This document shows positions 55,803 through 62,631 of a DNA stretch of 62,631 bases, piece by piece. Source of the stretch: Bacteroidota bacterium (lineage in GTDB: Bacteria > Bacteroidota > Bacteroidia > AKYH767-A > OLB10); assembly GCA_016717325.1 (NCBI GenBank), contig JADKFV010000019.1, positions 1 through 62,631 of the forward strand. Reading direction: 5' to 3'. The notes under the pieces are model-generated. The model had not been told where the DNA came from. It did no database searches and worked only from the letters and a program-made list of their open reading frames with translations. Position numbers and translations under genes: made by a program. The stretch's first letter is position 1. The number at the start of each line of letters is the position of its first letter.

Positions 55803-57290
55803 CTACTCCAACCTCACCACCTTAACACTCCCCTCACCACTTGGCCACCGCATCCTACAAAAATAAACCCCCGCACTAAGCGCACCAATATCCACAGTCT
55901 TATACTGACTCCATTGAGCCACATACTCCTTACGTATACACTCACCGTTAACATCATATATCTCCAATACACCCACATCCTTATCCGGTGTAAACCATAG
56001 TGTAAATTTATCATACGTAGGGTTATTGAACACGCGTATTAAAGCCCCTTCAGGGGTTTGGGGTGTATTAGAACCCAAATTATTACACAATCCATTATCC
56101 CCCAAAAAATAATTAGGATGATTAGGCGGTGCGCTTACCGAAAATGCCGGAAGCTGCAACCCATGCTGTATAAAATTACAAGCCACACCCGGGCTATCAG
56201 GTTGGTCTATAATGTGCATGACTAATGTGCTATTGCCTGTGCTTATATAAATTTTACCATCTGGTGCAAGAGCCATAAATTCATACATCGCTGCAAATGG
56301 GGGAGAAGGCGAGTAAAAACTATCCCATTCGGCTACTTGAATTTTAGTGCCTTGTATATTTGATTGGCTGCAATCAAATTGATATATTCTAAAATATGTA
56401 GATACATAAATCATATTTGAATTCGGAGAAAATGCAAGTCCTACCGCTGCTGGTTCTGATTGTGACCCGACAAAATTTGCTGTCCTTTCATTTGAAAATA
56501 AACCCGTACATCTATCAAAATCAAACACTGCTAAGCGATAATGATACGTTGAGTCAAGTGTTATCAAAGCAAATTTGTTACCGTCAGGTGAATATGAACT
56601 TGATAAAGAATTTTTAGGTCTATATGTGCCGGTACAGACTTTAAATGGAGTACCTATGTTATAAGGATCCACTAACAATTGATAAAAGCAATTTGAATAT
56701 CGTTCTAATATTGTGACCCACCAATCGCGGCCATTACCATGTTTACATGCATTTATACCGCCCAAGTTAAGGTTGTCATTAATCAAAGCATTATTCTTAC
56801 TTATAACTCCACCCAATCCATTATTCACGTTCATATCAATAGTAGTTTGACGAAGATATAAACACAAACTATCATAAGGGGGATTATCAAATGAACAATG
56901 AAACAAATAATAAGTACTTGTATCATTGGGCTTTTGTAAAAATAAACTTGTTTTAGGTAGCCACAATCCTAAAGAATCGTTATAAACCGGAGGGCTTATT
57001 CCTCCACCATCCACTATAGTATCGTCATTGGCACCGGCAATCCAAATACCATTCGTATATAATTTAATATTACCGAGGCTGTCGCTTATGGTGGCAACAC
57101 CTCGACTAAAATTCATAGGGATGTATTTGTAATTGATTACTGGTATTCCATTAATAAAATCAATTGTAATTCCTCCATAAGGAATGCCTCCCCAACTTGC
57201 GTAACCAGCCATCCAAATATTAGTAATGCCTTGACAAAATAAATTATACGGCAAACCAAAAATTATTACAATAAATAATATCCTTTTCAT
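55803..57290 (-). CDS. T9SS beta-propeller protein (short type), copy A
   Basis: 495 residues, with the same plan as 53361-54854: signal peptide 1-19 (ILFIVIIFGLPYNLFCQG), propeller 20-405 (VATISDSLGNIKLYTNGIWI; HGNGRDWWVTILE; LAVFDFDRCTGLFSNE; LAPDGKIYISTGNSTLVM; PNHPNYFLGDNGLCNN), then a type A tail (IRVFNNPTYDKFTLWFTPD ... GVYFCRMRWPSGEGSVKVV). The tails of the two copies are much more alike than the propellers. The junction NTPQTPEGALI is encoded by a REP-like element (56042-56069) at the same place where copy B has a different palindrome. It starts 5 bases after the stop of sorting-domain fragment copy A. Intact. Confidence 0.85.
   Translation of the reverse strand: MKRILFIVIIFGLPYNLFCQGITNIWMAGYASWGGIPYGGITIDFINGIPVINYKYIPMNFSRGVATISDSLGNIKLYTNGIWIAGANDDTIVDGGGISPPVYNDSLGLWLPKTSLFLQKPNDTSTYYLFHCSFDNPPYDSLCLYLRQTTIDMNVNNGLGGVISKNNALINDNLNLGGINACKHGNGRDWWVTILERYSNCFYQLLVDPYNIGTPFKVCTGTYRPKNSLSSSYSPDGNKFALITLDSTYHYRLAVFDFDRCTGLFSNERTANFVGSQSEPAAVGLAFSPNSNMIYVSTYFRIYQFDCSQSNIQGTKIQVAEWDSFYSPSPPFAAMYEFMALAPDGKIYISTGNSTLVMHIIDQPDSPGVACNFIQHGLQLPAFSVSAPPNHPNYFLGDNGLCNNLGSNTPQTPEGALIRVFNNPTYDKFTLWFTPDKDVGVLEIYDVNGECIRKEYVAQWSQYKTVDIGALSAGVYFCRMRWPSGEGSVKVVRLE
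56042..56069 (+). repeat. REP-like palindrome inside coding sequence
   Basis: AAGCCCCTTCAGGGGTTTGG then GGTGTATT, one base different from the spacer copy at 55762. It is read in the opposite strand as NTPQTPEGAL within 55803-57290. Confidence 0.85.
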
Positions 57291-57295
57291 ACCAA

Positions 57296-57760
57296 TTACT
57301 TTATAATGATTAATTTTTGTTGGAATAAGATATTTTCAGCACAAATTATTCTGCATGAATATATGCCACCTGCATAATTTTCACTATTAATAACAATTGA
57401 ATTTTTGTTGTTATCAATTGCCTTTTTCAATTGTGTTTGGCCAATGCTATTTGTTATATACAATACTGCTTCGCAATTTTTATCAATGGCATATTCAACC
57501 GTGAATGATTGCGAAGTTGGGTTAGGATAAATTTTAAACCCTTTGCTAAATTGCTTATCTACGTTTGGCTTACGCAATGGAATACCGGCTCTGTCGCATG
57601 AATCCCTATCATTATAATGGTTTTGTGAAGCATATAATTGTTCCATTGCTCGTGCCTTATAAGTTGCAGCACCTCCTTCTATTGGGCATTGCCTTGCAAT
57701 GGAATACGCCCCAAACCCCTTAAGGGGCTTACCTATGCTGCGATGGGTATTTCTTATCAT
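57296..57760 (-). CDS. T9SS sorting-domain fragment, copy A (no signal peptide)
   Basis: 154 residues, the twin of 54859-55323, with differences at only five positions. The same palindrome encodes its residues 11-19 (KPLKGFGAY). The sequence then runs CPIEGGAATYKARAMEQLYA and PNPTSQSFTVEYAIDKNCEA to the end of a type A sorting domain. It lacks a signal peptide and the main body of any surface protein. Directly upstream there is no DUF559 gene. Near identity to copy B, against well-diverged propellers in the next genes, points to gene conversion or a very recent exchange of this segment. Confidence 0.7.
   Translation of the reverse strand: MIRNTHRSIGKPLKGFGAYSIARQCPIEGGAATYKARAMEQLYASQNHYNDRDSCDRAGIPLRKPNVDKQFSKGFKIYPNPTSQSFTVEYAIDKNCEAVLYITNSIGQTQLKKAIDNNKNSIVINSENYAGGIYSCRIICAENILFQQKLIIIK
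57703..57731 (-). repeat. REP-like palindrome in sorting-domain fragment copy A
   Basis: Identical over 29 bases to the copy at 55266-55294 and in the same position relative to the gene. Confidence 0.85.
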
Positions 57761-57780
57761 TTCACTTTTTGTTTCAAATA

Positions 57781-57885
57781 CTATTTATTAAATTGTTTAA
57801 AATATAATTCAATTGCAGCATACTCTGCATAATTTTCAAAATAATAAGACCATTCCCAATCATCGAATTTAATTATCCTTTTCAT
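57781..57885 (-). CDS. Possible 34-residue protein
   Basis: The frame from ATG 57885 reads MKRIIKFDDWEWSYYFEN then YAEYAAIELYFKQFNK. It is rich in aromatic and charged residues and could form one amphipathic helix. It ends 20 bases before the start of sorting-domain fragment copy A. I recognise no family; it may be chance or a remnant. Confidence 0.25.
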   Translation of the reverse strand: MKRIIKFDDWEWSYYFENYAEYAAIELYFKQFNK

Positions 57886-58306
57886 TCGTATATGCGCACT
57901 AACTCGTAATTCGATGATTCATAGAATCAGCACCCACAACACTTACAAGCAAACGGAACTAATAGTTTCCTTCGCTCACTATACATAAATCGGAGAAAGT
58001 AAATATAAATAATAGCTAACATGGAAATGAATTGTTGTTTATGTGAATGCCATAGTAAACATATGCATTGGAAATGTAAAGGGTTTTGTAAAATAAATAT
58101 TTTTCGTAATCCGCAGTTTAGAAAAATAGACCATTCTAAATTTACAGCATAATTTTGAGTACATAATATTTTGATGCATGCCACCCTTTTGCAATCAAAT
58201 AAAACAGAAAAAAACTTTATTCAGCAACATAAGAAAGAATGTTTCCAAAACAAGGTGAACAATAAATTTTTGCCAATAAAAAAAGTACTCAAAAATAACA
58301 AAACCC
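57886..58306. other. AT-rich spacer, nothing recognised
   Basis: About 420 bases between the duplicated T9SS unit and the MBOAT gene, with no convincing coding frame or hairpin. The open frame on the minus strand at 57927-58184 has no features of a real protein. Confidence 0.45.
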
Positions 58307-59735
58307 CTAAAACTGCAAATAAACGGGCAACACAGGTTCCGATTGTTTAAATTGGATGATAATAAAAACCATGATGTCCAGTACAGCAGCTTTAAAAATC
58401 AATGCCATGGTGTCATCAGATTTACTATTATATTATTCCAACGTAATGGTACCATGTGTATGAAAAAGCCAAATGCCATTACCGCTAACACCGGTGCATA
58501 GTTGGCACTAAATTTTGCCCAGCCCTGCACATAAAAATTATAAAATATCTGGTGTAAAAAATCAATGGCGGTGGTAAGCAGATCGGCTTTAAAAATATCC
58601 ATGTAAAGCAAACGAAATGAAAAGTAAGCAACACGAAAACAATATTTAACCAACGTTGAGTTTGTTTACCTTCAATGGGTGGATACCATTCTATCCATTT
58701 TTTATGCACTGCTAAAGCGAGGCCATGCATTGCGCCCCATACCACAAACGTCCAGTTGGCGCCATGCCATAAGCCCCCAAGCAACATGGTAATAAACAGA
58801 TTGATGTATGTGCGCGTTTTGCCAAGTCGGTTTACCACCAAGCGACATGTATAAATAATCTGTAAGCCACGATGAAAGTGATATGTGCCATCGCCTCCAA
58901 AACTCTGTAATGTTTTTCGATTGATAGGGTGCAAGAAGGTTTACATTTATATCAAGCCCAACCACTTTGCAATACCGATTGCGCTGTCCAGTGTAACCGG
59001 AGAAATCGCAAAAATTACCAGTGCATATCCATACACAGCAAGTAAGCATTCCTGCCCGTGTGGCGCAGGTGGATCGTCAAAACATATTGCACCAGATTAG
59101 GATAAATGTAATCGGATATTACGACTTTTTTAAATATGCCTGTCGAGATTAAAAACAAACCTTTGGTTATAGCCGTTGCCGAAAGTTTTACTTCTTTATA
59201 TATCTGTGGTATAAAATCACCGGCACGCACAATGGGCCCCATCATTAGCTTTGGAAAAAACGAAAGGAAAAACAGGTAGTCGATAAATTTTGTAACCGGA
59301 TTAAAACGTTTGCGATACACATCGATGGTGTAGCTCAAATTTTCGAAAGTGTAAAACGAAATACCCACAGGTAAAAAAATATCGATCAGCTTTAACTGAT
59401 GTTGCGATAAATTATTCCATGTATCGATAAATAAATTGGTGTATTTAAAATAACACAAAAAACCCAGGTTGAGCACAATGCTGAATATAAGTAACAGCTT
59501 TCGTTGCGTTTTATTTTCGGAACGAGAGTGAATGGCATTTATCAAATTAAAATCGACAACGTACGCTATCAAAATAAAAGTACATAGAACCCACATGCTT
59601 TATAAAAAGTAAAGAGAAAATAATGTAACGGTAACTATACGCAAAGCCCTGTTTTAATAACCAACCGGTAAGCCAATGAAAAAACAAGGAAGTATAAATA
59701 GAATGAACTATTGAAAAGCAACGGAGTTTACTTTA
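58307..59735 (-). pseudogene. MBOAT-family O-acyltransferase (AlgI/DltB-like), frameshifted
   Basis: A multi-pass membrane enzyme that moves acyl groups to an extracytoplasmic sugar polymer. The frame 59015-59596 holds FLPVGISFYTFENLSYTIDVYR and FFPKLMMGPIVRAGDFIPQ, given here as pieces. After a shift, ITEFWRRWHISLSSWLTDYL carries the region next to the active-site histidine, then MLLGGLWHGANWTFVVWGAMHG includes the invariant WHGA histidine near 58760. The last frames read MAFGFFIHMVPLRWNN and end QSEPVLPVYLQF, the family's C-terminal pattern, with a stop at 58307. The N-terminus near 59735 is shifted as well. At least five changes interrupt the gene. The partner SGNH genes follow upstream, a usual O-acylation arrangement. 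All conserved motifs survive, so sequencing error is likely. Confidence 0.8.
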
Positions 59736-59778
59736 TCATCCTAAAAAATTGGATACTACTTTATAAAATCTGGTCATA

Positions 59779-60813
59779 CTACTGGCATCGGTTTTTAAAC
59801 ATCGACTGCCATAACATGATTGCTTGCATTTCGTATGCTTTGCGCGTAAAGTGAATGCCGTTGGCATCCATCATTTTCATTTACGCCATTGAAAAGAATT
59901 TGCTCCACCCGCAGCATACAAATCGAAACAGGCAATATTTTTTTCTTTACAGTATTGCACCAACGCTGCATGCACCTTGGCCATGTTTGGGTGTACTTTG
60001 TATTTACGCTTACGGTATTTTATTCCCGATTCGGCCGGGGTAGTTATTAATACAGGAATTGTTGGATAAATCTTTTTTATCAATTGAACTGTGCTGTCAA
60101 CTGTGGCTAAAAACGCTTCATTGAGGTGCCAAACGAAAGCATAATTATATCGGCATTCAATTGCGTGAGGTGCTCAAAGAACAACGGCTGATTATTCGCC
60201 GTGTTTAAACGTTGGCACTCCATTCACTCCTATGGTATGGCAAATTAAGCCTGCACTGTCATTGTAGGTATTTATGCCCGACACACTGATTGGAAAAGCC
60301 ATTATCGCTTGTATGCAAACGCGTATACATGCACTGTTAATAAGCGTATCGAAATTGTAACGGTGACAATTTTTGTAGAATGAATTCCGTCATAATGTGC
60401 GGCAATATTCCCAGTGCTGTCGGTTACCTTATTTTAAAACCATTGATTTTCATTGTTAAATAAATCGAGGTGACTGTAATCGTAATTGAAGCCTTCGTTA
60501 TTGCGCAGCGTGAGGCAAAAAGTTGCATCGCTGCTGTCGGCTCGGATGGTAAAACCTGCCAGGCCAGTTGTAAAAGCGCTATCGGCAAACAAATTGCGCC
60601 TGTGTTGCCATGTGTTGGTTTCTGCAAGTTGGCTTAAATTTTTATAAAACGAACCGAGGGTGCTATCATTCAAAATACAAAATGCATTGCGCTTTAAAAA
60701 TTTCATTTGCTGCATTTGCTGTAACAAAAGTTCCTCTTCGTTGTTGCCGGCAAACTGTGCTATACAAATCAGGTTGGCACAAACACATAATAAAAAAGTA
60801 TTAATGATTTAAT
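59779..60813 (-). pseudogene. SGNH/GDSL-hydrolase-like protein 1, frameshifted
   Basis: Pieces in several frames make one exported SGNH protein. The N-terminus reads KSLILFYYVFVP, then ICIAQFAGNNEEELLLQQMQ after a shift. Near 60130 NADIIMLSFGT matches the family's block III (GTN-type). PTIPVLITTPAESG is at about 60030-60060, and DANGIHFTRKAYEMQ, with the catalytic Asp and His, is near 59840-59870. The start may be an ATT or a misread ATG at 60813. Such proteins accompany MBOAT acyltransferases and transfer or remove acetyl groups on polysaccharides. The number of shifts makes the gene non-functional as written. Confidence 0.6.
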
Positions 60814-62156
60814 AGTCACTTATAAATTTGTTTGTATCAATGTATCGGATTGCAATTTCTTTTGTTTTAAAAAACGCACTGTATTCTGCCAGCAAATAAT
60901 CGTAAAAAGTGTGGCAATTTTTTCGCTCCGTCAAGAATCGGATGTGTGTGTAATCTGTGGTTGCAAGCACGTGGTTTTTCTTCAACCCAACGTTCCTTTA
61001 CTGTTTTCCTCGCGGCTTCAGCACAAATTCCAAAATGATATGCCGGCTTCCTGCGCCATTTTTTTACAATTCTACAAACTTTGGTATGCTCGGGTTCGGT
61101 CTCGTACACGCCATTGTTACGATAACTTTTATCACTCACACTCATCAATACAATAGTTGCATTGGGAAAACCCTGCTTTATGTGTACCAGCGTTTTTTAA
61201 ATGCCCGTTCATACCAGTCGTAATTTTTTGATTGTACTACTATATTCAAACCATAATTCAATACCACCAACCGATAGTTTTCGTCTTTACTCATTTTTTG
61301 CAGCACAGTGGTTGGTATTTTGTATTAAGTGAATTCCTGAGTTGCCACAGAAACGAAAAATTGTCAACACTTATACACTCAGTGCCGTTGTCAAAATACA
61401 TGCCATAATACTGTGCTTGTGTTTTATTAAAATCTACAATCAATTTTTACACGGTGTGCTATCCCAAATTGCTGTTGCGGTGCCAATTGTTGGATCCAAT
61501 AAAAACTTCCGCTCAAATGTGTCGGCCTGCATTTATACTTCATAATCGCTAACCTTTAAATAATAAGCGCACTTTTTGTCAGCAAAGGCATTATACTCTT
61601 TCGATGCTGTGTATTTTTGCTGGCATTGCCGTTATTAATATTGGTATATCCCGACATGCTCAGTTGCAATCCTTTGGGAGGCTTGTCGTGAAAGAATATG
61701 TTTTTCCATCCCGAAAAGTATGATTAATAGACCCGCGAAACTGTGCCGTGGGAGGTTACTCCTACATAATCCTACACCATTGCCGCAAAGTTTTTTGCAT
61801 TGGCTTACGAAAATCGTTGGTTACCAAATCTCCTTTCTATCATGCTATCCTTAAACCATGCTATACAATTTTATTTTTTGCTTTTGGCAAGAATTATTAA
61901 GTGCCAGTAAAATGTTCCAGCCCATGTGAACTGCTACATGCTGTCGCTTCTTTGTGGCATTTATTTTTTAATAATTTGTTTAAGCTATCAATGTAAAGAG
62001 GTTTTTGTTTGTTGAAGGTAGAAATGATATCCTTGCGAACTTCGCTAAACATGTCTACCGGCTTACCATTGATAAAAGTAATACCTGTGAATGACAGATA
62101 ACTCAGCGCAAGGGCTGCAAACAAAATAATTAAAAATGGTTGTGTATTATTATCAT
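60809..62156 (-). pseudogene. SGNH/GDSL-hydrolase-like protein 2, frameshifted
   Basis: The ATG at 62156 reads MIIIHNHF and, with one extra T, continues LIILFAALALSYLSFTG, a membrane anchor. Then come MFSEVRKDIISTFNKQKPL and, farther on, RLVVLNYGLNIVVQSKNYDW near 61220-61290 (a GDSL block-like NYG), MSVSDKSYRNNGVYET and TDYTH near 60950-60980, which supplies the catalytic Asp and His. It overlaps the next SGNH gene by a few bases. The pair with MBOAT suggests a three-gene polysaccharide O-acetylation operon. Several shifts break the frame; the identification rests on motif order. Confidence 0.55.
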
Positions 62157-62174
62157 CCCTGCGGCACGTACTTA

Positions 62175-62631
62175 CTATCTTTTAAATTTAACTTCACACT
62201 TTTGAGGTGCGCAATATACACAGGGAAGTTGCATATTTATTCTAATTAAAAAATTATAATAATCCTCGGTTGCATCTTTATAATTTTTGTCACTTGCCAT
62301 TTTTATAATAATCGACACATGCACGCCACGATTTGTAAGTGAGATGATATTTATGGTGCCTGAAAACCAAACAGGTTGTGCTTTAACATTAATGGCCGGT
62401 ACTTAATTCTCCTGTTTCGTATACGGCCTGTCACCTTTTTCTCCTCCGGTTCCTTTATTCCTGCTCGCCTCTATATATGCCTTTACTTTGTTTCACATCA
62501 GTTGACTTGTCTTATAATATTTGCTCTGTGCCGGTTTTTTTCTTCGATTGAGTTTGCGCATTGCTGTGGGGCGAAAATAAAATGAAAGCCATCAGCAAGA
62601 AAGTAGATGCACGAACTATTGTATATGATTT
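62175..62631 (-). CDS. Small secreted protein of unknown function, partial and frameshifted
   Basis: At the right edge the frame reads STFLLMAFILFSPHSNAQ, the end of a signal peptide whose start lies outside the window. After a shift near 62520 other frames read RGVHVSIIIKMASDKNYKDA and end INMQLPCVYCAPQKCEVKFKR with a stop at 62175. The protein would be about 140 residues with several cysteines near its end. I recognise no family. It lies just upstream of the SGNH/MBOAT genes on the same strand. Confidence 0.4.

Noticed and set aside
57927..58184. An 85-residue open frame on the minus strand
   Set aside because: Its composition (many Cys, Phe and Ile with no pattern) is that of translated AT-rich spacer, and no domain or signal peptide is visible.

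Overview
The window is AT-rich DNA from a member of the Bacteroidota, probably an uncultured gliding-type lineage close to Chitinophagales/Sphingobacteriales. The evidence is a large set of secreted proteins that end in type IX secretion system (T9SS) sorting domains (mostly type A, one type B or gliding-motility-associated), promoters matching the Bacteroidota TAnnTTTG pattern, and the general lack of Shine-Dalgarno sequences. I recognised no tRNA, rRNA or CRISPR array.

Layout, left to right. 1-2287: broken minus-strand genes for an M14 zinc carboxypeptidase and an S66 LD-carboxypeptidase. 2288-2845: repeat-rich spacer. 2846-3961: gmd (GDP-mannose 4,6-dehydratase). 4444-8095: two frameshifted secreted proteins, an M43 metalloprotease and a beta-helix protein. 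8492-10231: an Lgt-like membrane domain that continues into a barrel-like C-terminus. 10430-11188: a lipoprotein. 11383-14629: a T9SS protein and a tail-fibre/S74-like coiled-coil protein. 14839-15258: a VOC-family protein. 15375-17933: a large type B T9SS protein. 18204-20926: four overlapping genes (LolA-like, YidD-like and two TPR/membrane-hairpin proteins). 20954-30423: four minus-strand T9SS proteins. 30448-31768: an IS4-family element with a 9-bp target duplication. 31938-47127: seven closely spaced minus-strand genes, the core of the window. 47281-50262: a beta-helix T9SS protein. 50416-51921: lysS. 52020-52389: an MNT antitoxin with a cut-down HepT. 52496-53010: a TlpA-like thioredoxin. 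53361-57760: a duplicated pair of T9SS propeller genes with REP-like palindromes and a DUF559 nuclease. 58307-62631: a frameshifted O-acylation locus (MBOAT plus two SGNH proteins) and a partial secreted protein.

The central feature is a family of exported proteins. Six genes of the operon, plus 22585-24864, share one plan: signal peptide, N-terminal beta-propeller of about 350 residues, PKD domain, Ig-like domain, a nearly invariant Cys-rich PKD+Ig cassette of about 147 residues, and a T9SS type A tail. Two further proteins carry the same cassette on quite different N-termini (an amidotransferase-like fold and a jelly-roll-like domain). Propellers, cassettes and tails combine differently from gene to gene, so the locus looks like a recombining reservoir of surface or secreted binding proteins. 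One good promoter (TTTG-N17-TACATTTG) precedes the seven-gene run.

Many genes outside 31938-51921 carry single-base frameshifts, often in homopolymers, and the density is highest near both window ends. This suggests consensus error at least as much as true gene decay. I therefore describe such genes as one locus each and mark the breaks.
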